A DNA stretch of 64,000 bases from Streptomyces sp. B3I8. Its GTDB lineage: Bacteria > Actinomycetota > Actinomycetes > Streptomycetales > Streptomycetaceae. Shown here one piece after another: positions 35,801-42,084 of this stretch. Where the stretch lies: positions 6,709,501 to 6,773,500 of the forward strand of contig NZ_JAUSYN010000002.1 in assembly GCF_030816915.1 (NCBI RefSeq), given 5' to 3'. Position 1 is the first letter of the stretch; the number at the start of each line of letters is the position of its first letter. A model generated the notes under the pieces. That model saw nothing but the letters and a program-made list of their open reading frames with translations. It was not told the DNA's origin and made no database searches. The position numbers and the translations under genes were made by a program.

Positions 35801-36147
35801 TCGGCGATGATCTGCCACTTGGACTCCATGATGTCCATGGAGGACTTCGTGCGGGACTTCTCCAGGTCGTCGAGCTGCTTGGCGAAATCCTGGAGGTAGT
35901 TGACGCCGCCGTCGTCGAGGAACATGTGCATCGCGCGCACATAGTTGTTCCCGACCCTCGGGGGCAGGGCCCGGCCCACACCCCCGGCGGTCGCCCCGAT
36001 CACGTCCGACAGGTCCCGCATACGCCGGCTCAGCCGTCCGTACGGTTTGCCGTTGGCGAAGGCCTTGTCCTCGTCCCCCTGCAGCAGGCGCTCGCCGATC
36101 AGCACGAACAGCAGATTGTTCAGCTGCGGGGAGACCTTGATGCTCAT
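1..36147 (-). CDS. Giant T7SS-associated multi-protease toxin-like protein, partial (C-terminus beyond left edge)
   Basis: Reading from the ATG at 36147, the frame stays open for 12,049 codons to position 1 and has no stop in the window. Order of parts: helical WXG100-like N-terminus (residues 1-245, hydrophobic helix about 113-134); Asn/Pro-rich linker (235-320); Ser/Thr/Asp/Gly/Pro-rich linker (420-860); coiled coil (870-937); three His-Cys modules (H1536/C1583, H2563/C2610, H3603/C3650); zinc-protease motif [12 protein letters not shown] at 1981; then tandem units starting near 4270, 7189 and 10092, of which two carry an OTU-like Cys-His pair and a [12 protein letters not shown] motif. It starts 18 bases after a WXG gene, has no clear Shine-Dalgarno, and is probably translationally coupled. 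The family resembles very large Streptomyces proteins that databases label 'lonely Cys domain' (from memory, unchecked). Secretion by the nearby T7SS and toxin function are inferred. Confidence 0.9.
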   Translation of the reverse strand, partial: MSIKVSPQLNNLLFVLIGERLLQGDEDKAFANGKPYGRLSRRMRDLSDVIGATAGGVGRALPPRVGNNYVRAMHMFLDDGGVNYLQDFAKQLDDLEKSRTKSSMDIMESKWQIIAELVRLLIELMIIMALSIFTGGTASSQAAVAKARSRVAILTVMDALFKRTHVLPSISEMFEEAFQTFAVRLAMMKSAPPGRRPDGFDWNQIVQDGVFGAFTGLFHGFLNDILKGLKKNFKNLTNSGLFKDISGNGNKFNNKFDNKFNNPTPNPKPNPRPNPNPGPHAGPNPVPNPVPEPKPRPNPTPLPRPNPTPTPTPKPTPIVKMSPIDRFKHELGEDAHHFLAEGGAEALGELATAAIFHFPTDGLNTFLGGGLSSVSERHLGQGASALGGKFNIHTPPNVNTVGADEVPGSQDDDTSSSSHDSSDSPGAGGNAPSPGPGPSLTVPNTTSSSPGGGGQGRPGPGSAGSDRPDLDETGIDGKGPADAGLDDMDLGGIEPGGGHLDGAHLGTVAPPTPHHANGKGQQHAGNGQQHAGGEAPSAGNGVPKGGAGTPNGVRPGSSTSQGPGEAEDHSGLFDDNDSDSLFDDSDAETDLDSIFDGHPGGDSDTDTESLFGDDDTVTHAGAPDTDHAKGAAGPGDTTGTPLPTTGTPLPHVPSPTGSPAPAPGNASNTNGTGTGTGTGTGTGTGGQTSGAPSTSPSSSPSSAPGGSARPPAPVRTDGTAPGTDGTSDSTGTDGTPDLDDTSDTSDTSDVSDVPDVPDVNTTSGAHGPGTDVTSDPSGSTQGDPTRTAGGDTGSPGDATPAPAPAPVATTGRGAPTAATGGAPQDPQGKGKGPETAPGTDADDRPANGTDTTDTTNTTSGDINTDVTDLDVTHAWDRRTDAVQELTHATGDVERIRARIDSGEGGSRDLDALDAANQRVDRAEQHLSDSEDRLRDLGIDPHDPVASPHPAPVVRRDDDQRQWISSQVTVDDLPDGLPTGLDPHTPVTLRDLTAAGVTVDPTLRTQFTLGDGEVSLADTGLNPVDQVKVLMNRPGPWPNALDDVAADTSRRLWQDSYDDFTGLVPPGTDPRAARQAWDTATGLVLPLELHPVRADSRYTTGPFRDAVREVADLLVNGAGRPAAVARADQLRHGMGLPVRVRGGGPGVTTTTEGPQPVPTTSGDPNPVPASTTQVPGTGRPLTLGGDPMAPGDVDGTDEDARYDGVSEETATYAHGLLRTLAGQEPDLRTLAQQLLHDSTQFGSAPVPVDRLYGLVAAADQAGRADSLAAIGAFHLDQRGALDDRWLVRDSGGRRAGRDWTGTAGRPRLDRYEVVRPDGTTNSAAAPWPQQRPWIVSADGGPEGPYVADRDGNILVANSWDEFAELLRHDPSWRHHGDLVIAVSQAGSQTLEGPARVADLLRVRTWSTNGVIDWQGRARGGTPRLRVHDTAVVWVPNAPDQRAGAVPGTVTDIYGEQFDDSDIASATMVHADGQRTYGRSMLGPDDGVRRAHGNIGAQIRHFTYGEVEPGPNRTYRIVRESAAVRPLPFDPAYVMNFHGTPVAGEVPLVDDDITHAPLAEVAGFFGRRGSFQAVRPQDIVLAEACEVAGYPPGTDDPLNHPRGIQHMANTLNRIVAAVNRTIVIRPAADGRPARFVVVTEDATRPVDAQWAYAYPEPDEFELTEIGQRIGGMFTQVPRPRQLLTWLRAGREVYGADFGPATPGFDLTMQAIGSLDTQRIAQGGTGPLTLPYLQEFARPYNAGYGYPEGSWDGLRWALHNMVNSYMGTATGGDPSAPGDVPGTGADGTGPVVTPRTAASGPAGPDGEFDGGPPPMGVPEGVAGPVATGGLRRGGQDWWRARAAAGDPVVRRHGWSSVNRQTPSLDGALEPTTVSGSFRVRRFQHDGVTYTDVEVRTAFTTRDPLTSQQLADVWTQLSADIESVYNAPGHRLPNGDVLHVTPVRVPHGDPDVDWLADVYAPAPGVRPSHHRLPADLVAGSFVGAHEFGHQLGLPDEYSDRPSAEGTGTDTGEGIGPVEGIDVPGSIMGRYNLPVDPAERETYEREAAEGRPTLAAGGLAQGGVRDRNLRRIDRIIGELPVVTPRLTGPPTGLPDDSLTGLGDFHAMVNRALRTTPVSTTSGVTDESLDAFADFNALVDSSLRIARAEAGLDASVDTASLFNTPASPVATTGGADPSDTNIDPSPSPSPDSYQEHLVRAFGAGITQDPRYQDLRRAVERLDTLRTADRDPALRQGPLDLDAVTRRVLVLDPAAPVGTDQYDALFRIALDPAVAQAPGLATLAASGFVARGALSRSFAITAPDDTPYGREWLDGPGTSHGLNLDLDNVWDHTGRPITQPQTTGPRPAPWRPAAGRPRPFVIAAGGSPHAVAVMTSDGARTHVPVDVFTELLAMDPALSGLPQDVPVVLMVPHAGGRQLDLPRAVADRLGRQVWSTSGHPAQEGQSDGSRRIFLFERPGVPRGDWILSSPGEVLGDASQQAAQSQTSDVPEWERKLVSYTLVAEEDNAQQLGRAAFHPGEFAGLREPRYRNVHRVTRVEHQHPGAPLTLGTVPLTVGAKPGERVYYLAMHGSPRHVVAPLEDGTTHDVPGQELTGWLKRRPSVRRLRDQDWIYLDACWTGSTPGSTAYTNTGAFLSPDADPLAEIPLAQIVSNGLRKRVRASDRPVGYVGTPPDVRLVIPTDVQRRPGQVLEFWPEPHDTELADLARTAGLHTGPDPVPGETLDRTLRLVRALRQTLGAGIGQDPAYHDLLRGIGALETMRHNDTHLGGVTPFTLDLFRRAAFADRRDHGDGNPAVDADTYRALLARAAGAPAGTRLSDFVRIPGLAVLARQMGAMPNLSDTAVRILRLDPAATVGPAEVSRLYWANVKAFEWLGTVSDVGATAAAALHLPAPDPTKREQLGWLAASAIAAGRDPRAPHQLAAFHLEHLGAFDPQSLTRDAAGQPNGRNWGAALPPGEHVDLSTVSAVAQRPDGTYQSTGRQTAPWTTRNKQGYVVRARDTGTGRTWIALSGGRHLAVPHAEVAALLAHDPELASQDLSHTQIVLAVSQSGNGAPPSNPPQPPTPPSLRFAVARSTGRTVWAPRGTTEFARPGTTGPFSLTGVPATGATPGTDWVRTPPVSAAPKPSPASAPAAAAVPPATNSAGPVPFNAPSTSPAVPTGAEVETLTDPYPGRRDGDLTDGPRPLPATPEPPTPYVGASVPGSAPLTNAPSPGASPTTDPGATDAGSSQPRPPSPDSYQEHLVRAFGAGITRHPRYQDLRRAVERLDTLRTTDRDPALRQGPLDLDAVTRRVLVLNPAAPVGTDQYDALFRIALDPAMAQAPGLATLAASGLAARGAMSKWLALTSPDGTPYGRDWGSSLGSDRQLDLDVDTVWRDNGQPSWEQQTTDPRPAPWRPGPGRPRPYVIMTGGSPHAVAVTTIDGARTNVPADVFVELLALDPTLTALPPDVPIVLFVPQAGGRQLDLPRALADRTNRQVWSTSGTPNRQTATDGTVRVFLEERSGVPRGDWILSHPGEVPADTTAHNGTDVPEWERRMVSYTLVADGDNARQLGRGLFNAADFVHREQTYRRLHEVNSYTRFHPGIGLATQAMPMPVGAKPGERVHHVALHGLPHAFAVPQDDGTVYRASDKEMTGWLKRRPSVRRLRDQDWIYLDACWSGGSYSLDANPHANLGAVLPPARDPLTETPPAQVVANGTRKRVRATDRINAYIPEPGTGAVRFSVYDDARGGAGRVLEFWPEPSDTELADLARTAGLHTGPDPVPGEALDRTLRLVRALRHTFGPGIGQDPAYHDLLRGIGALEAMRHNDPHLRDLTPFTLDLFARAALADRRDHGDGTLTLDADTYRGLLTRAATAPPNTPLTTFVDMPSAVTAAEQLHRLQNPSALAVRVLGLHPSTAVGPAEMSQLYWAYVGAIDWVRSLPDVGATAAAALHLPAPDPSARDQLIELATGAIAAGRNPYDPVQLGAYHLVRQGALAPQSLLQDASGLPGGRNWAMPTLPPGARVDPSSLSTLTLQPDGTYRLTGPDTAPWTGRGNQAYVVSAQDAGPGRVSIALPGGRQVAVPYAEVAELLALDPELSSRDLRDTQVVLAVSRSGGTTAPSPHTPPSGMPRLDASLPLRFAVALATGRTVWAPRGTVEMGRFANAGSYSLTGVFGTPGTTAVSDFVATSPGFWLAPGPPAAAPAAPPPTNSGLPDAFGTASPTQVPVVGTSGGGLTAAPDASDGAPAPSDDGVAPPPPEGETVPPPEGETAPPPVPTLTVTSPEGDTTPVPRPDRGPRRSYLGEYGRRHDGQVGLVYVEPISPEVVDGVHRQVLAALGRPTPADGDPVLAQLQDVLSAREMARHLPYLRSGGGHRITLRVDGADRTVDVRLALDAMRPSARQGTLNPSDPDKHVERRGQGTREIVSTQPSGTFSTLPVPWSGAVPIERAGPVRSIDLSLGATLTHNQADGSTTVTQIVQTTSAQRSNEPSRAYDFTGDWQVRVDAPPPAPDAVSAPGSDSTPDTAPGTDPVVAPPVAPAGDWGEAEQHGPLTVWFPQHLVDAHNDPAGQVLPEPAHLDDLPIYGVDSVLHPRRLYEGAARFFGPELDATAASQLADFLSEPVLRGTLPMQRDGGLYSPVLTDERGRAVGMMRLDAVVTPVTPVAKSINAKINLESHLVSMVRNEQKTAFNSGVTFTGSVGPAFTGDTRHGHPDATISMGGFVAGKGSAQLGAQNAFGTSSLAAGMHAVRTNRSHLLTESDVTYTLTLIRPDGSTSVYAPGTWEHGLDLRMLSRVDAVGRVPDEGKGEVRHLPHELASLESIGQTVAPLGVNHADPLFDEAETWLRNEGFLPPPSDAPRRGILPDETLVQAQLNNLRRLRELRSQLGLRAASDAMVDGGHPLFLEVPSVTGRRRVRLVLGATRDPGRPVRHTRVLPGIQVMGVAQSAAGGNGQLGTSYGAAGGFGGGPSFPVLGRTWTAGGSGDYQYAGHASLGNTTLTTVGHDQFFISTGDQDTEVFEVPAHLTLDLFQGPGTEPVVRFGAPEPVPHAPDDLEMGPDPEWHGVQGTVRLAVPHGRTLDAPAPTPAGEPFTVRPVTQLDRDRLGMVDEHGVPRRDVVRVPDDALIDVARGSAAFQDAFQRFVTGGAPATAPTPASTSTPTSAPASATDGTAPVPAPAPTPAAGWVPQVVSRFFGRFSNFVTTSLTGSAPTDTTTVAAESRTTALSPTSLVARGPQMFGGTYVVEGLTLPGLGSDGQFSVEVQSIAHTPRLTHSINQYLETGVSSSDSAQQSKGLSKGHQFGLSGTFTQNNLPSTAPGPDGGEYFTSPSPGADGGSSTAQPTGSDADRPSRFSPSGRYQYERKTDKSQTLTSTTVTNRVPTEAGGQHRVTADVTHLVTFRSGNRNVFANAFGLGPSGEATVAVDVPRGLQFLMSDSQLRRERQWMAGVEGLPPQEAPAAAEHPPLPSRYIRDGQLGLASVTAVTELGPQPTPVPQRGRLHDEVRTLVERYAPGITTPGHASYLPGVATLLADHTGVSGRRALIGRGDGQTRFVFRHHRFGGAALVEVTLSARPTSTDAQRRAARGTAVKSDKTGMEQWGSHTAAGTSTSDSVSRQHRYTFNPMARFSRPHQDERTDRAGPSVHVVSSTSKVGKRGHTAEDRFWLRTDSAADFDGLDYEFVATVRTSMVTDWPPNVLGALVQRGMLAWEDTDASTRSWIGRTLTGALGGRARVPAHVSLRFTGSEAAAPVGVDTRPPVAPSVSSADPRHTQGDVPQFREEELFHPTGGVPVYGFDAWDQLYTALDEAAPATGSGWRSQPASASEENASVRLGEMIQAGSVSLDNPRLVGGMLPAMPGAFPLQGAPGDRPTLTVSLYRPRAVTDGGDVTVDRVRINADSRGSVSGGDTTTGVSLPFVLSADDPDHNLVGATPPVLQRPPDAPGFGSNVSGVRRDWLKTGSTSLPAGGRGTRSYEVRTDVHIEVSGPEGVRHVTGTATARIEERDALGHGITPPRPVPQVYDMPALLGSQTSYPADQWASVPVREIPAALVAGLDPTERGHQLWVATGTDPDGSRLALALYGASRAARGTGHPVELVTRGPEGLRVWSFDPDGRLVPPPATTTGTDGTAPDGTGTDGVTADPALDRAWADFEDVASSFDRAASDHDQALIDERDLRDLRRDAADTLTLETNALNAARDAADLADRAATDAELAADGAEQRLRDLTGRIDALTSAVAKTRDSIPPLTEAIADGRRQEARLGGELEAARQHLTALQDRATNGPGGTEGSDGTHGSLGTEGPDTGASTDPGDTTTAADTADTADTATVPVPAPAVDPRLARQIEEATAEAGRLTDALGDLRGRLTRDTASLRDAEDALTRDGSALDEAGTRLPGVRSIAEGLRADAGEARRKADDAALVRDDRQESHDRARQRLTHIDSDLDDVLKRRDDAADRQDRARNVLPGAAAPVLAAGPSALPTSRATLATTAPRWPGAGVPRAAAPSTGNIPAPVDTAPDDSSDSDRDSVAPDLTESGDPSDTGTVITVPDPPSVEQPKTEDDGEDKGPDRGQDQGPDKGQDQDNGQEDKEQGDKGADRDKGKGREARGGDPVTAPTPLTPEPPAPAPAPFPVRDSHGHPVETPGNGLCLLYTFLGTAPARARDLLPGLRSQAPTTHAWLGRPDDVRAALVEEARATTGSPVTPNRRHLAIAAESLRALAEARLLEARRGGRPLPYSVVGQARRSLIPWFDGRTSTMDRQELLDLLRQYGIDRVTSPDQLHDVLPRYRAALREDGLPVPADPGVREAFDHLRDTGRLPALEDLSHAGLRLVLGHGYADSVMPFTAEEYAQALVAVRNWSTAWDSGMGEMFLPLLADTLDLTVDLLVPDGPEGRPAVVVRIGSPTSDRAVEVYYTGLNHFSASTATPLTRRPVAPAAPTSSAPRHAGDTPSTQPDGRHRPAPTTRDERPAPRHPNPAPTHTWHHLRPHAPHATLHTERFDPHTDPTANPPEPGKLSGATTLIRADIRRIQAPDGQWIRNYTLNLPTTGLTDQQRTTLAERLTHLADTHLNNGLALPTSGDQFHLTVNLHNDPTHPETINLTNTPHPTRANQRHLDLHHSDADLLHELLHYLGLPDEQRDNDFLFRNHPHSTAVHTTGLMATTDTTTPFDIPHRYLDTIEKVTQATQTPLHDHTAHNTNTPTTNPDTTPHPATQPPTWPTSHAPTTPPPDPEAPASSYVRDYGALPDGTVGLVQIQPFSGEVLDGLHRQVYAELGVDADNPPTDVREQVEDRLGGADLARNLAYVRSAGGHRVVIRVDGRDHTVDVQLTLSEPRPSLRQGRFDTRDPDKHVERRGFGTRETFSGQPSGTYRTFQVPWTGSWPLGAPTPVRAVDGSATATLTHNQASDSVTVTHAVQTTSAQRSNEPSDPVEFTTHWRVRRDAPAVGAPAAGTTTGGTAATTAASDGWSAPRTHGPLTIWFPRHLTTADPAAGSLPAPADPRDLPLYGVDSVIDPRALFEHAHQSFRADLDDTAAGQLSDFLSEQVLRGTLPMQLEGGLHSPVLVDGDGTVVGMVRFTSVPVVGPAQRQSIAGGINLESHVVNHSKVDLSSKYTSGIGFSGNAAAALTGDHEPGHPDASETVGGSLGGRGQAQATVTNTFGAGQSSGTMHAIRTNRSHLLAPAAVDHHITLIRADGTETAAPVLRRTHGMDLRVLSAADAAGRVPAPDEVRRLPDSLENLDGIGLGAAPLDVTGTDDLYRRAEDWLRQEGFLPPAPATGLGAKLKAAVRNHEPEHQIRLHAQLNNLRRLREARTRVGLRAASDSMVDGGHPVFFEVPDDTDTGVRRVKLRLSAVRDTSRASVHRRVLPGIQVMGLAQASGGDSEQLGESYGGALGPMGSVSGPLGDWGGIGFGADYQYGHQVTHGDTVGGATGHDQFYIGTGQDSHKFEVPVQLALDLFADDGDEPTVRFGQEANREAAPAPAGAPGTPAAPVAPTVAGSMWLAVPHGRTSPASSTPAPAPAPDPTPRDGAPRRPNATDLARLEGTDAAGNPLPELVRVPDDALFDTVRGGAAIDAAFRRAAAELRDRIRAAADAGTSGTATDTGTGPILPVTTTGTAATTGTAAATGTAATTGTAATTGTDGRERSDRGISPFAGRALTDGTTRAAETREAALTPGSLIAHGHTLFKNSYVVEGMTLPGTLADGQYTLEIQAIAHTPRLLDTTKQYMETGVAATDSAQQQKSLGKSHQFGATGLISQNPPALPKRPADPYGQVNPEIDGSIGVTTRGGSKDFKGLFNPSARFGYVARTDTSDSLSSSTAVNRVPTESGDLHRIGTHVTYLVTLRAGTRNALGGPGDLGTSEAVTIATDVRHGLQFLMTRGQHLRDARWMGSVTGLAPESAPSPTAALPSSYTRHRELGLGGVTSVIEYETPSTTASAAPAPTSAAPGPHTAVPLGPVAPRERRGQVYRELTALVESEAPGVFTPGHTGFQAGVRTRIAQLTSAAGLRALPGRGPDGTPRRATTRFHFRHHGHGGERLVEVTMTAVPRRTQKLSDVRGSSRPGSGLEQWQSHTAAGRTTTKAWVRQKQAAVNLTTRYPRPNQKPEESKVDRAAPVFTPQAATSRSVRRATTVDNRFWLRTDNGADFDGLEYDYVLSVRSALVADWPPNLVGGLLENGGIAWSEAGGDLRRWLDAMLSRGTPRTRGVPVRLSLRFTGTETHAPTRPPSVTAPSVLSTVDPRNTVLPGPAATPYLSDEAMFSPTGPTPAFGFDGWAHLETALNEVAPLTDRRWHSQLTSVSLEGRAARLGQLVQAGRISLDRPRLAADLTRRMPGTRPFEGAPAQSPSITVTLYNPRRATHGDDVTLDQLHNTTDTVSTAAGADHSFAVAFTELLSADNDGHQLTGATVPLAQRSTQPTAFGSTSTGSRRDWLKHGSTSAPADGARGTRSYAVDADVHLLVEGPQGVRHVTGTVTLRVEERDLLGHGLIDPDESPDHVRDLPALVPDWATVAPHELSERLDAALTPGTDGVQLWVALGADPDGTRLGQALYGASRAAVLGNRPVELMTRDPQGIRRWEFTPAGSLVTADPDLTRAWAPFHAQAELLHAASDTLADVPGRLHRLTASLQHAKRTHGDAGDRLDRARAAVRTAVAAERAARTEALASAEAARKAGELVDRLEQGLADARETAATLPPMIAADEKKLADGRRDLRAALDRLTAVENTVRAERAAAAAQGTRATVPPPAAPAAPAGSTPEPRDRRPAADVADDPRVRAMMPVITTAAGAVEAATGRLTDNREKLKQAQHIVAIGPDRVRQAKEQHQEAVDEARDDAAAVVRRGENSRIARLRENRAQRRTARAGNKVTRRNGQLATTVLTQMRAAAEQTSAVDALPDLSSAVREDAPSPEQSLRSTFATTAPRWPDPDGRAAPLPAGGQSHTPAAGPVTKTTAGKTTVPPPPPGKGTGADTGSTAKKDTGTSKSAPGTTTGKGTDTGTGKGAPKTTAKGKAPAAAPPAAPSPYVAPRGTRVETPGDGYCLLYTVIGSAPGLVGTRLGEAGLSLDPGTAAWLSRPAQVRQTLAALAHHPGDASQGTGHLRAARRQLQALVLARVAAAADGSRPLPPQVLGQLRDALLGPFAAQARTRPAAWVDARLAQFGVTGVTHAEDLDPDDLETLYTVAVSAPGAAPAPAGSPPSNRQMFAYLRAENALPTLADLTTDQRRDLLISAYHQSNAPLTAPEVRALTDAVRDWDTAWGGPVGDAFLPLLADTLGAPIDVFQPVPGTTPAGGPRGIVLRYGPTTGAPAMEVHYTGLNHYSASTAGTTATGTTATSTGPTNTTGTTTTGTGPTSSAPRHAGDAPSTQPDGRHRPAPTTRDERPAPRHPNPAPKNTWHHLRPHAPHATLHTERFDPHTDPTTNIPEPGKLSGATTLIRADIRRIQAPDGQWIRNYTLNLPTTGLTDQQRTTLAERLTHLADTHLNNGLALPTSGDQFHLTVNLHNDPTHPETIDLTNTPHPTRANQRHLDLHHSDADLLHELLHYLGLPDEQRDNDYLFRNHPHSTAVHTTGLMATTDNNTPFDIPHRYLDTIEKVTQATNTPLHDHTGQNTNTPTTNPDTTPHPATQPPTWPTSHAPTTPPSSTYVVAYGSQLDGNVGLVYLEPLPPAVVDGLHEQVLGALGLTGVAHDHPVREQLRTVAGGEQLVLALPYLRGSLGHRITVEVNGVDRTVDVRLRLANPVAAARYGQAEGGEQDVRVERRGIGTQESVSSEASGTFRTLLLPWTALFPVTRAIPVRGVDAALSLAMTLNQLSSTASVTTVVQATSAQRSNEPSEAYDFDALWEVRVDAPRLAPPVTWGPARQHGPATFWFPQHLAFDEEGDLPEAAGLDETPVWGVDTVAEPHRLLAESLSHFGAELGSLDEDSAAQFETFLSEPLLGGTLSMQRDRGVFSPVLLDSSGRAVGMFQLKTEAVVGEPLRRSVDGKINLESHLTQVVKLDSQSAFTSGVTLSGSVGPALTSDHSQGHPDAGRQVGGNVLGRAALQASAHQTLGQSASAALMHAVRSNKSHLLAPAEIRHTLVLHLPGGGRKEFAPGHWPRGMHLRLLAAADARGHKPTEAEKRRLPAELEHLRSIGTTATPLRVEGAEPLFAHAESWLRREGFLPPEAHSRTRVLPDEAVVQAQLNNLRRFEQARSGVGLRASVDAMVDGGHPLFLELPTATGTRRVRLVLSAVRGAGRSKHKRVLPGVQGMGVASLSLGANDHKGHTMGGSYGMGGTLGVPVRDGAWTLGGSGDAVGGHQVRQDNSVQLTVGHDQLFIGSGAGQRSEVFRVPAELALDLYEGPGQDPAVRFAHHTVPAPYTPPGAAPAAPAGPPPDRVSGDVWLSVPTHRTRPGTAPVAVPPAAHTVRAATAADEARRELTDAAGTPLPGTVLLPDDAMVEVFGASAALDDAFRQILGNTYPGHPARGLLDDLRDAASEYTPDLVARAGRAVGESLAGARATDPTTVAAEMLSAARSPVVLPARAHQVFKGAYVVEGISLPGLAADEVITMEIRGVLRRPRADGDPFPQYYETGLSAADGAAQQRGVVDSAQFAGGFQAVHNTSSSRTPAADQAAGNDFDGVLAARSDSQEQEPGDGTPQPAPQQRVLNPGARYTRTARRERSRALASSTAVYRTATESGDQHRITADATLLVTFRRGRRNAVGNALGQGEGRAVTVAVDLPDGVRFLATPAQIRRDAPFFASVEGLTVPPPVVGSVPLPRRFVAAREVGFGSVQEMAEFTDATRTVRRPDVMRRRLLDLVDRVAPGSTRPGHASYLPGVAARIADLTSTAGLRTLAGRGPGRGQLFRFRHAGYGGAQLVEVVLRAEPDADDHALRALRGHPSATGAGIEQFQAHAPSSVTDATARSVRHAGFVQLQSRFPRPSGGERTDRAGALLTAETVRGNAARVTRSAENRFWQRTDSAADFEGVPYRIVAEVRVSPMTGILDLPGSMFQHGILSLTEADTTLADRIAHVFRGREAQQTTVHTAAALRFTGSETGEPAPPETPLAAGLHRTRPAVGGQRIVPAGPAPVFAFDGGTQLATALTQVAPELRHSWQSLAASDSADATAVRVGELLQAGTLSLDRPRVTAGLTTRMPGTYPLQGAPGTPPRLTVELFRPRPVTDAGDVTLDRLRLPTVSTGSSSYAGTTGGLAVQGGFAASDDNRQVLGFTLPVLARQAQAPGSGAAVGGTRRDWLKQGNTAAAEGTRGSRSHEILVDALITVHGRDGDRYVTGTVRTRTRERDVLGFGVTAARTDPGVYDGASLLRDAADAQVRAAGGPDDARADGVLRDWRTVPLRDLPGLLADGVRAGAGREDPTVQLWLAVDGTPQQTARALYAASGLAARLGRTVELALRDGDGLRFRRFGADGEPVPAPAPAATPSAAGPAPVPAPAGDTDAWAGVRAQIRALEAAGQAEEAARVREAGLQARMPGLTRTRDDALPPVAHAATELAAARHAADAARDARTAADAAVTAAAHTDGQRQRRVTELTADLSDSSARASTAADTARAAHEAVAAAETALESADRALREATTAGSSSSRGGATRRSTSSSSSGGSVAR
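5875..6744 (-). repeat. 870-bp near-identical repeat, copy 1, encoding a [12 protein letters not shown] metalloprotease domain
   Basis: It encodes [17 protein letters not shown] with the first His at residue 9989 and a Met-turn-like GLMATTD with Met 10023, 34 residues on. It is almost identical to 14584-15453, with only scattered single-base differences such as a Tyr/Phe change shortly after the motif. The coding strand is rich in ACC, CAC, CCC and CAA codons. Confidence 0.85.
6780..7740 (-). other. OTU-like cysteine protease domain 2 in the giant protein
   Basis: The frame reads [19 protein letters not shown] with Cys at 9492 and, 277 residues later, [13 protein letters not shown] with His at 9769. 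GDGxCL is closer to the classical OTU motif than in copy 1. The domain sits between a Lys/Thr/Gly-rich linker and the 870-bp repeat, in the same order as in D1. Confidence 0.5.
11851..11935 (-). repeat. 18-nt minisatellite inside the giant gene
   Basis: About five in-frame 18-nt units, variants of GTGCCGGTGGTCGCAGCC on the plus strand, encode an Ala/Thr/Gly linker reading TAATGT. The unit length is a multiple of three, so copy-number change would keep the frame. It lies in the linker between two beta-rich blocks of unit D2. Confidence 0.8.
14584..15453 (-). repeat. 870-bp near-identical repeat, copy 2, encoding a [12 protein letters not shown] metalloprotease domain
   Basis: It matches 5875-6744 nearly base for base at a constant offset of 8,709 bp (in frame). 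It encodes Thr/His/Pro-rich flanks and [17 protein letters not shown] with the first His at residue 7086, followed by the Met-turn-like GLMATTD. The plus strand is extremely G/T-rich and the coding strand A/C-rich, unlike the neighbouring sequence. The motif fits HExxHxxGxxD metzincins of the snapalysin type. Confidence 0.85.
15455..16390 (-). other. OTU-like cysteine protease domain 1 in the giant protein
   Basis: The frame reads [19 protein letters not shown] with Cys at 6611, and 269 residues later [13 protein letters not shown] with His at 6880. The pattern (D/N)Gx-Cys-Leu followed by a distant aromatic/polar-His-aromatic motif matches the Cys and His sites of OTU-type deubiquitinase-like peptidases, a fold often found in bacterial polymorphic toxins. 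The Cys-to-His distance is long for small OTUs, so the family is tentative. Confidence 0.5.
23700..26480 (-). repeat. Module C of the giant protein (His-Cys module with flanks)
   Basis: Tandem paralogue of module B, residues about 3223-4149. It contains VALHGLP (His 3603) and [10 protein letters not shown] (Cys 3650), again exactly 47 residues apart, and closes with [14 protein letters not shown]. Both candidate catalytic residues are kept although linkers between the conserved blocks differ, which suggests the copy is under selection. Confidence 0.75.
26850..29600 (-). repeat. Module B of the giant protein (His-Cys module with flanks)
   Basis: About 920 residues (roughly 2183-3099), starting with [15 protein letters not shown]. 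It contains LAMHGSP (His 2563) and [10 protein letters not shown] (Cys 2610), then a conserved HND...TPFTLDLF segment, and ends with VWAPRGT. It is a homologous tandem copy of module C, about 3,132 bp away, with blocks that are nearly identical at the DNA level (29321-29592 against 26189-26460). Confidence 0.75.
29980..30600 (-). other. Snapalysin-like zinc metalloprotease domain 1 in the giant protein
   Basis: Residues 1981-1992 read [12 protein letters not shown], which matches HExxHxxGxxD. In snapalysins, small Streptomyces metzincins, the two His and the Asp bind zinc and the Glu is the catalytic base. A candidate Met-turn, PGSIMGRYN with Met 2023, follows 42 residues after the first His, as expected for metzincins. 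The domain lies between His-Cys modules A and B. Confidence 0.65.
31225..31740 (-). other. Caspase/CHAT-like His-Cys module A in the giant protein
   Basis: The frame reads [12 protein letters not shown] with His at residue 1536 and then [12 protein letters not shown] with Cys at 1583, 47 residues apart. An 'HG' after a hydrophobic strand, followed 45-50 residues later by a hydrophobic strand and 'AC', is the signature of clan CD cysteine peptidases (CHAT, caspase, MARTX/C80). The assignment is by pattern only. The same arrangement recurs in modules B and C. Confidence 0.55.
33570..34890 (-). repeat. Low-complexity Ser/Thr/Asp/Gly/Pro linker of the giant protein
   Basis: Residues about 420-860 contain runs of Asp-Ser, Thr-Gly, Gly-Pro and Asp-Thr-Ser with almost no hydrophobic residues. 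A hexanucleotide run (complement of ACGGGG-like units) near 34093-34136 encodes alternating Gly-Thr. All units are multiples of three, so slippage would change length but not frame. It probably acts as a flexible spacer between the export domain and the protease modules. Confidence 0.8.
35413..36147 (-). other. N-terminal WXG100-like helical targeting domain of the giant protein
   Basis: Residues 1-245 begin [20 protein letters not shown] and are predicted mostly helical, with a strongly hydrophobic stretch at about 113-134 followed by further helices to about 230. This kind of N-terminus precedes the toxin parts of many actinobacterial T7SS polymorphic toxins and is thought to act as the export signal. 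No signal peptide is seen, which fits T7 export rather than Sec. The next 85 residues are an Asn/Pro/Lys repeat linker. Confidence 0.6.
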
Positions 36148-36165
36148 CGGACGAGGACCGCGCCG

Positions 36166-36534
36166 TCAGTGCTTGCCGCTGTGCGCGCCGTCGTTGTTGC
36201 CGTTGCCCTTGTTGATGCCGGAGTCGTGGATGGAGTCGAGCACACCCCGCTGGGTGCCCAGGACGTTCTTGGTGTTCGCGAGCGTGCCGTCGCCGACGGC
36301 CACCAGCGCGTTCACCAGCTCCGTGCAGGTCGCGATGGCACCCTCGCGTCCTTCCCGCTCCTTGGGAATCGTCTGCTTGGCGTAGCTGTCGTCCTTGCCG
36401 GGCCAGTCGGAGGTGGCCGACACATCGGCGATGAACTCGTTGAGCATCTCATTGGCCATCTGGCTGATCAGCTCGATCTGCCGGGTTCCGGCCACCAGAA
36501 CGCTGGGATTGGCGAAGTACGCGTTTTCCGACAT
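36166..36534 (-). CDS. WXG100-superfamily protein (122 aa), partner of the giant protein
   Basis: Starts at the ATG at 36534 (MSENAYFANPSVLVAGTRQI), with GGAGG about 12 bases upstream inside the end of the preceding gene. An upstream in-frame ATG gives an Arg-rich extension that is not plausible. The protein is helical with a central WPG at SDWPGKDD, the helix-turn-helix hallmark of WXG100 proteins. It is slightly longer than the usual 100 residues and ends in a polar Gly/Asn/His tail. The 18-base spacing to the giant gene suggests a secretion partner or chaperone for the giant's WXG-like N-terminus. That role is inferred. Confidence 0.8.
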   Translation of the reverse strand: MSENAYFANPSVLVAGTRQIELISQMANEMLNEFIADVSATSDWPGKDDSYAKQTIPKEREGREGAIATCTELVNALVAVGDGTLANTKNVLGTQRGVLDSIHDSGINKGNGNNDGAHSGKH

Positions 36535-36541
36535 CGTTGCC

Positions 36542-36991
36542 TCAGTCCTCCGGGTCCTCGCTGATCTCGTCGCGGAGCCGACCGGAACCGCGACGCCTGT
36601 CACCCTTCGGGCCCTCCAGTACACCGGGCCCGAAGATCTTGTTCCAGTCCACGTCGAAGCCGCTGAGCTCCGATGCCTCGGGGTTCGGTTGGGTGAACGG
36701 TTCGAACGTCGCCATGACCTTCCGCGCCATTCGGGCACGCGCCTCCTGAACCGCCTCGAGCACACTGGCCGCCAGCTGACCTGCGGGCATAGTACGGTAC
36801 TTGCCGTCCAGAAAGGTCACCGACGTCAGATCACCCTGGGCGGTGACCGTCACCTCGACCGCGCGATCGGCGGAGCGCACCGTGGCCTCCGCGTGCGCGA
36901 GTTGACCCTCGGCCTGCGCCACCGCGGCCTCCGTGGCCTCCAGTTCGGCCATCGCCTTGGCCAGCCGCTGCTCGATCGACTCACTGTCCAT
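36542..36991 (-). CDS. YbaB/EbfC (EspL-like) family protein
   Basis: The ATG at 36991 (MDSESIEQRLAKAMAELEAT) has a strong GGGAGGG 6-8 bases upstream. A longer start at 37042 lacks such a site. The layout is typical of the YbaB/EbfC family: an N-terminal coiled-coil helix (residues 1-45), a short beta region with VTVTAQGDLTSVTF, then helices to about 110 and an acidic/basic tail. Family members form small dimers. In mycobacterial ESX loci the homologue EspL supports stability of secreted substrates, so a cytosolic chaperone-like role here is reasonable. Its stop lies 7 bases before the next gene's start. Confidence 0.8.
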   Translation of the reverse strand: MDSESIEQRLAKAMAELEATEAAVAQAEGQLAHAEATVRSADRAVEVTVTAQGDLTSVTFLDGKYRTMPAGQLAASVLEAVQEARARMARKVMATFEPFTQPNPEASELSGFDVDWNKIFGPGVLEGPKGDRRRGSGRLRDEISEDPED

Positions 36992-37087
36992 CGCGCACCC
37001 TCCCCGCTCGTCCTTCGTTGTTGCCTGTCTCACGTCGCTCACCTACATGGTGACGGACCGCCACGCACCGCCCGGCCGTGCACCACG

Positions 37088-37126
37088 GCGCGGTGACGGA
37101 CGGCCAGGTGTCGCCCGTCACCGCGC
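37088..37126 (-). terminator. 12-bp perfect hairpin between the AAWKG gene and the ybaB-like gene
   Basis: GCGCGGTGACGG at 37088-37099 pairs perfectly with CCGTCACCGCGC at 37115-37126 across a 15-nt loop. It follows the AAWKG stop codon on the minus strand and has no U-run. It could be a partial terminator or RNA-processing site that tunes expression of the downstream ybaB-WXG-giant genes relative to the upstream ones. Confidence 0.4.
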
Positions 37127-37137
37127 GAAGAGGTCCG

Positions 37138-40100
37138 TCAGCGGCCGAGGACCGCGGGCGCACCGCCCTCGTCCGTGCCCCAGACGTCCTCGTCCTCGGC
37201 GAGCCAGGCCTCCCGGGCCCGGTCGCCGCTCTCCGTGGAGCGGCCGTTCTGACCGGCCGCACCGGGGCCGCCCACCGGGTACGGGGAACTGGACGTGGTG
37301 GGACGGGTGTACACGACGTCCTCGTCCTCGTCGACGCCCGCCTGCCTGCCCGTCACCCGGCCGCGGCGGCCGCCGGTGGGGTCGGTGAGCACGGCGCGGG
37401 TGCGTTCGCTGTTGCCGCCCTGTCCGCCGCCGCCACCTCCCATCCCGCCCATGGGCATGCCGCCGCCGCCCATGGGGGTGCCGCCCCCCATCCCCCCCAT
37501 GCCCATCGGGTTCATGGGTGTGCCGCCCGGCCCGGTCTGCGCGTCCTGTGCGTCGGTGCCGAAGCCGGCGTTGAGGGCCACACCGTCGGACGCGCCGCCG
37601 GTGCGCAGCGAGCCGCCACTGTACGGGGTGCTGTCGTAGTCGTCGTACTCACCGTCGAGACCGGAGTCCAGGCCATGCGAGGAATTGAGTGAACCGCCAC
37701 TCACCCCGCCCCCGTTGAGTGAGGTGGGACCACCGTTCAGCGAGGGGAGATCACCGTTGCCGTTCAGGCCGCTGGTGTCCAGGGAGGAGCCGGTATTCAG
37801 GCCGTTGGTGCGCAACGAGGGCGACGACGGGCCGTCACCGTTGATGTCGGTGGTCGTGCTGTGCCCGGACGGGTCCGTGGTGGTGAGTTGCCCGGTGTCG
37901 GGGTTGAGCTGCTGCGTGGAGCCGTCGGGGAACTTGGTGGTGAGGGTGCCGTCGTTGTTGAGGGTGGTGGTGGAGCCGTCCGGGTTGGTGAAGGTGTCGC
38001 CCGGGTTGAGGTGGGTCGTGGTGGTGTGCCCGGACGGGTCGGTGACCTTGACGTCACCGGTGTCCGGGTTGATGTCCTGCTGCGACCCGTCCGCGAAGTC
38101 GGTGTGGAGCGTGCCGTCGGAGTTCAGGTGCGCGCTGTTCCCGTCCGGCGTCGTGAACGACCCGGAGTCCGGCACGAGATGGGTCGTGGTGCTGTGCCCG
38201 GAGGGGTCCGTGGTGGTGAGTTGCCCGGTGTCGGGGTTGAGCTGCTGCGTGGAGCCGTCGGGGAACTTGGTGGTGAGGGTGCCGTCGTCGTTCAGCTTGG
38301 TGGTGGAGCCGTCGGGGTTGGTGAAGGTGTCGCCCGGGTTGAGGTGGTTCGTGGTGGTGTGCCCGGAGGGGTCGGTGACGGTGAGGTCGCCGGTGTCCGG
38401 GTTGAACGTCGAGTGCGACCCGTCCGTGAAGTCGGTGCTGAGGCTTCCGTCCCCGTTGAGATGCGCGGTGCTGCCGTCCGGTGTGGTGAACGAACTCGTG
38501 TCCGGGTTGAGGGTGGTCGTGGTGCTGTGCCCGGAGGGGTCCGTGGTGGTGAGTTGCCCGGTGTCGGGGTTGAGCTGCTGCGTGGAGCCGTCGGGGAACT
38601 TGGTGGTGAGGGTGCCGTCGTTGTTGAGGGTGGTGGTGGAGCCGTCGGGGTTGGTGAAGGTGTCGCCCGGGTTGAGGTGGTTCGTGGTGGTGTGCCCGGA
38701 GGGGTCGGTGACGGTGAGGTCGCCGGTGTCCGGGTTGAACGTCGAGTGCGACCCGTCCGCGAAGTCGGAGCTGAGTGACCCGTCCCCGTTGAGATGTGCG
38801 CTGCCCCCGTCGGGCATCGTGAAGGAGCCGTCGGTCGGGTCCAGGGTGCCCTGGGACGCGATGCTTCCGTCGGGGTTGAGGGTGGTGACCTGACCGGTCG
38901 ACGGGTCCAGCGTCTGCTGGGAGCCGTCGGGGAAAGTGGTGGTGAGGGTGCCGTCGTCGTTCAGCTTGGTGGTGGAGCCGTCCGGGTTGGTGAAGGTGTC
39001 ACCCGGGTTGAGGTGGGTCGTGCTGGTGTTCCCGTTGGCGTCGGTGGTGGTGAGGTCACCGGTGTCGGGATCGAACGACGACGAGGAGCCGTCCGGGAAG
39101 TCGGACTTCAGGGTGCCGTCGTCATTGAGCTGAGTGGTGGCCCCGGTGGGCGAGTTCAGCTTCTTGGTGCCGGTCTTGTCGTTGCCGTCACCCAGGAGCG
39201 AATTGGGGTTGACCGACGTCAACGCCATCCTGTTCAACGGATTGTTCGAATCGGTGACGCTGTTCGGATCGTTCAACGGATTGTTGGGGTCGTTGTTGCC
39301 GAACGCGTCGTTCAACCCGTTGTTGAGGTCGTCGCTGAACGTCTTGATGTTGTTGCCGAGCCCGTTGCCGAGATCGTTGAGATTGTTGTTCAGGTCCTTG
39401 TTGAGGTTGTTGAAATTGTCTCCGAGGCCCTTGAAGTTGTCGCCGAGCCCGTTGAGGTTCTTGTTCAGGTCGTTATTGATGTCCTTGAAGTTGTCGCCCA
39501 GGCCGTTGAGGTTCTTGTTGAGGTCCTTGTTGAGGTCCTTGAAGTTGTCGCCGAGCCCGTTGAGGTTCTTGTTCAGGTCTTTGTTGAGGTCATTGAAGTT
39601 GTCCCCCAGCTTGTTGACGTTGTTGCCGAGGTCGTCCAGGTAGTTGTTGAGCTTGTCGTTGTTCTGCTTGTTCTGGTCCTGGGTGATCTGGTTCTGTTCC
39701 TTGGTGTAAACCTGCTGAAGCGTCTCCGTGTTCTTGTTCTTGATCTCCGTCTTGATGGTGTCCAGCGCTTCGGACCAGGCATTCTTCAAATGGCTGAGTG
39801 CTGTCTTGGACGTCGCCACCACCGTCTTGTCCGCGTGATCCGCCCAGGCGTCCACGGCCGCGTCGGCGATCTTCTGCCAGGTGGTCTTCTGAGTGAGGTC
39901 GCCGTACTCGGAGACCTGCTTGAACCCCGCCTCCGTCGAGTACGACGTGGTCGTGGAGTAGCCGCCCCCGTAGTTGCCGTGCGTGCTCGTCGTCGACTGC
40001 ACGTGATTGATGTTGTTCTCGATGACGAACTTACTGACGTTGTCCAGAACCTGGACAAGGTGGTAGTGGGGGTCGTGCTTGCCGTCCTTGGCCCACTCCT

Positions 40101-40977
40101 CCCACCCCTTCTGCACATCGAGGACCGCCTGCCGCGCCGCGAACATGGCGCCGAGCAGCGCGTCGCTCACGTTCGTCTTCGGGTGGTAGTCGTTGTAGAC
40201 GTGACCGGCCGAGTAATCACGCCCGCCCAGCTGGCTGATGTACCCGTCGTAATTCGTCTGCAGTTCCTTCAGCAGGTGCCAGAAGAGGCTGGCCGCCTTC
40301 CCCTTCCAGGCGGCCTGGTCCTCGCCGAGCGACTTCATCCACGAGGCGATGGTGTCCGCGTGGGAGGTGAAGAAGTTCATCACCCGGTCGAAGGACTGCC
40401 CGACGGTGATGAACGAGTTCAGGTCGACGGCGTTGGCGTCGGTGACACTGGCCCCGGCGTACTCGAAGTCCTCCGTGGTGAGGCTCGCGATCAGCCTGTC
40501 GAGGGCCAGCTTGCTGCCGGAGATGTACTGCGCCATCGGCCCGGAGTCCCACTGGGTGTGCGAGTACGACCCCTCGAACTTACCGCCGCCGCTGATCTGC
40601 TTGTCGCCCCAGAGCGTGGCACGGCCGTGCTCGTCGACGCCGACACCGATCATGATGATCCGCGCCTTCTTGAAGCTCACGCTGCTGTGCGCTCCGTCGC
40701 CGCCGGCGTCGTAGAAGGCGAGGACGTAGTCGTCACCGCCGTCGTGCCGCTGCTTGTAGAGCGCCGAGTAGTCGGACTCGGTCACCGACCGCATGCCCTC
40801 CCCGGAGATCTCCATGCGGAACAGTTGCAGCCCCGAGAAGTCGTCGGTGCTGGCACTGCTGAGGCTCTTGAACAGGGAGGACCTGGACGGGACGGGATAG
40901 CCGGTGAGGTTGATGACCGCCTGGGCGAAGTAGTCGCCCTCGTCGTACGTGGGGGTACCGGTCGTGCTGTCGGCCAT
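37138..40977 (-). CDS. AAWKG-family repeat protein (1,279 aa)
   Basis: ATG at 40977 with GGAG about 9 bases upstream. Residues 1-430 are a mixed alpha/beta region containing QAAWKGKAASLF (Trp 224), the motif that names this Streptomyces T7SS-linked family. Residues about 430-546 are an Asn/Leu/Asp coiled region with 18-residue units such as GLGDNFKDLNKDLNKNLN (54-bp DNA period). Residues about 600-1043 carry a 111-residue repeat (333-bp DNA period at 37888, 38221 and 38554, plus a divergent copy near 38887) built of short PDGS/LNDDGTLT/NPDTG strands, probably a beta-stalk. A Gly/Met-rich segment and an acidic tail follow. No signal peptide is visible, so T7 export is the likely route. Surface or adhesive function is inferred. 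Confidence 0.75.
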   Translation of the reverse strand: MADSTTGTPTYDEGDYFAQAVINLTGYPVPSRSSLFKSLSSASTDDFSGLQLFRMEISGEGMRSVTESDYSALYKQRHDGGDDYVLAFYDAGGDGAHSSVSFKKARIIMIGVGVDEHGRATLWGDKQISGGGKFEGSYSHTQWDSGPMAQYISGSKLALDRLIASLTTEDFEYAGASVTDANAVDLNSFITVGQSFDRVMNFFTSHADTIASWMKSLGEDQAAWKGKAASLFWHLLKELQTNYDGYISQLGGRDYSAGHVYNDYHPKTNVSDALLGAMFAARQAVLDVQKGWEEWAKDGKHDPHYHLVQVLDNVSKFVIENNINHVQSTTSTHGNYGGGYSTTTSYSTEAGFKQVSEYGDLTQKTTWQKIADAAVDAWADHADKTVVATSKTALSHLKNAWSEALDTIKTEIKNKNTETLQQVYTKEQNQITQDQNKQNNDKLNNYLDDLGNNVNKLGDNFNDLNKDLNKNLNGLGDNFKDLNKDLNKNLNGLGDNFKDINNDLNKNLNGLGDNFKGLGDNFNNLNKDLNNNLNDLGNGLGNNIKTFSDDLNNGLNDAFGNNDPNNPLNDPNSVTDSNNPLNRMALTSVNPNSLLGDGNDKTGTKKLNSPTGATTQLNDDGTLKSDFPDGSSSSFDPDTGDLTTTDANGNTSTTHLNPGDTFTNPDGSTTKLNDDGTLTTTFPDGSQQTLDPSTGQVTTLNPDGSIASQGTLDPTDGSFTMPDGGSAHLNGDGSLSSDFADGSHSTFNPDTGDLTVTDPSGHTTTNHLNPGDTFTNPDGSTTTLNNDGTLTTKFPDGSTQQLNPDTGQLTTTDPSGHSTTTTLNPDTSSFTTPDGSTAHLNGDGSLSTDFTDGSHSTFNPDTGDLTVTDPSGHTTTNHLNPGDTFTNPDGSTTKLNDDGTLTTKFPDGSTQQLNPDTGQLTTTDPSGHSTTTHLVPDSGSFTTPDGNSAHLNSDGTLHTDFADGSQQDINPDTGDVKVTDPSGHTTTTHLNPGDTFTNPDGSTTTLNNDGTLTTKFPDGSTQQLNPDTGQLTTTDPSGHSTTTDINGDGPSSPSLRTNGLNTGSSLDTSGLNGNGDLPSLNGGPTSLNGGGVSGGSLNSSHGLDSGLDGEYDDYDSTPYSGGSLRTGGASDGVALNAGFGTDAQDAQTGPGGTPMNPMGMGGMGGGTPMGGGGMPMGGMGGGGGGQGGNSERTRAVLTDPTGGRRGRVTGRQAGVDEDEDVVYTRPTTSSSPYPVGGPGAAGQNGRSTESGDRAREAWLAEDEDVWGTDEGGAPAVLGR
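37860..38900 (-). repeat. 333-bp (111-residue) tandem repeats in the AAWKG gene
   Basis: The same DNA block recurs at 37888, 38221 and 38554, exactly 333 bp apart, with few differences, and a diverged copy lies near 38887. Each unit encodes strand-turn elements rich in Asp, Gly, Thr and Asn (DPSGHSTTT, NPGDTFTNPDGS, LTTKFPDGSTQQ). The near-identity implies recent amplification or gene conversion. Confidence 0.85.
39430..39610 (-). repeat. 54-bp (18-residue) repeats in the AAWKG gene
   Basis: The block gttgaggttc starts at 39451, 39505 and 39559, a 54-bp period. The units encode LNKNLNGLGDNFKDLNKD-like sequence with a regular hydrophobic/Asn pattern. This suggests an extended helical or coiled-coil stalk just upstream of the beta-repeat region. 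Confidence 0.8.
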
Positions 40978-41058
40978 GGGACGGAGCTCCGCTGCTGAGA
41001 GGGGTGGAGGGAGGGCGGTGAGCGGGGTACGCCGGAGGGGCGGGCGGGGGTGCCCGAA

Positions 41059-41508
41059 TCAGGACTCGGTCTTGTCCCCGGTGCCGCTCATGTCGTCGTC
41101 GACGGTCCCGAAGATGTCCAACAGCTTCTCGCCGTCGATGGAGGTGAGACTGTCGCCCTGGGTCTTGAGCAGCGTGGTGATCGTGTCGTCGAGGGCGCTG
41201 TCGATGTCCCCGAAGAGCGTCCCCTGGGAGACGAAGATGTTGTCCAGGCCGGTGGCCTTCTTCGTGAGCGAGGTCAGCAGGGCGCCTCCGCCGAGCGCGT
41301 CCGTGTTGTCACCGCCGCCCATCATGCCGATCCGCAGGATGGACTTCTTCTCGATCGAGTCGTCGCCGTTGTTGGTGATCGTGTTCTTCAGGGACTTGAC
41401 GCCCGCCGCGTCCTCGCGGATGTTCTTGAGGTCCGTCCTGAACCCGCCGACATCCTGGTTCTTGAAGTTCTTCAGCGCGGTCGAGTCCAGATGTGTCAGG
41501 TCTGTCAT
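41059..41508 (-). CDS. T7SS-associated small protein (149 aa), function unknown
   Basis: ATG at 41508 (MTDLTHLDSTALKNFKNQDV) with GGAGG 7 bases upstream. The longer frame upstream is Arg/Pro-rich antisense-like sequence and is rejected. The protein is polar and helical, with repeated Asp/Thr/Ser and a Gly-rich GMMGGGDNTDALGGGALL turn in the middle. It has no signal peptide, membrane segment or WXG motif. It lies between the WXG100 pair and the AAWKG gene on the same strand. The context suggests a secreted component or chaperone, but I do not recognise a characterised family. Confidence 0.65.
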   Translation of the reverse strand: MTDLTHLDSTALKNFKNQDVGGFRTDLKNIREDAAGVKSLKNTITNNGDDSIEKKSILRIGMMGGGDNTDALGGGALLTSLTKKATGLDNIFVSQGTLFGDIDSALDDTITTLLKTQGDSLTSIDGEKLLDIFGTVDDDMSGTGDKTES

Positions 41509-41573
41509 GAGTGCCTCCGCTGGCGGTGCGCGCCGGCCGAAGGGAGCGGCGACGGCGACGGTACGGGGAATGC

Positions 41574-41617
41574 CCACACCGCGCCGGCGGCGCGAGGGCC
41601 GGTCCGGCGCGGTGTGG
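41574..41617 (-). terminator. 14-bp perfect hairpin after the 107-aa WXG100 gene
   Basis: CCACACCGCGCCGG at 41574-41587 pairs with CCGGCGCGGTGTGG at 41604-41617 across a 16-nt loop, just downstream of the WXG100 stop at 41631 and upstream of the next Shine-Dalgarno. GC-rich intercistronic hairpins like this often protect the upstream mRNA or attenuate read-through. It would let the small WXG100 pair be made in excess over the large downstream genes. Confidence 0.45.
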
Positions 41618-41630
41618 AAGTGAGCCGGAT

Positions 41631-41954
41631 CTAGCGGCCGATGGTGACCTCGGACCACATCTGGCTGAGCGAGTTCTCGCTGTGCTGGTAGCTGTTGTGG
41701 ATGTCCTGCAGCAGCGCACCGTGCGAGTTGAGCAGGTTCTTCATGTTCTCCACCGCGCCGTCCCAGGCCGCCTGCTTCTGGCGGTAGGTGTCGGCGTCGT
41801 TGCCGTACCAGGTCTTGGAGAGTTCGTTCAGCTCCGCCTCAAGGTTGGTGAGCGTCTGCGAAATGGCCTTGGTCTGCATGACCATGTCGTCGGCCGCGTT
41901 CGCCATGTGGTTGTAGCTGACGTAGATGTAACCGTCGCTCAGATTGTCTGCCAC
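41631..41954 (-). CDS. WXG100 (Esx) protein, 107 aa, EsxA/EsxB-like
   Basis: Starts at GTG 41954 with GAGAGAGG about 7 bases upstream. The protein (MADNLSDGYIYVSYNHMANA) forms two helices separated by KTWYGNDAD, giving WYG as the WXG turn. It ends HNSYQHSENSLSQMW, where YQHSE fits the YxxxD/E export signal that EccC recognises. Length is typical of WXG100. The 112-aa WXG100-like protein upstream is the likely heterodimer partner. Confidence 0.9.
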   Translation of the reverse strand: MADNLSDGYIYVSYNHMANAADDMVMQTKAISQTLTNLEAELNELSKTWYGNDADTYRQKQAAWDGAVENMKNLLNSHGALLQDIHNSYQHSENSLSQMWSEVTIGR

Positions 41955-42084
41955 GGTCTGCCTCTCTCACGAGGGTGTGCAGGGGGGTGGGTGTGGAAGT
42001 CGCCACGAGTGCGACCGGTGGTCGCCGGTGCCCGTGGCACGACCGTGACCGGAGGTGCCGAGGATGGGGCGTGGCGTCCCGTGT

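Noticed and set aside
1..36147. Polyketide or nonribosomal peptide megasynthase
   Set aside because: Size fits, but no ketosynthase, acyltransferase, adenylation or carrier-protein motifs were seen in the true frame.
37860..38900. CRISPR-like regularly spaced repeats
   Set aside because: The 333-bp period is entirely in frame within a coding sequence, and there are no short repeats with unique spacers.
38794..40998. Plus-strand Val/Glu-rich frame of 734 codons
   Set aside because: A mirror of the Asn/Asp repeats of the AAWKG gene. No start signal and no family.
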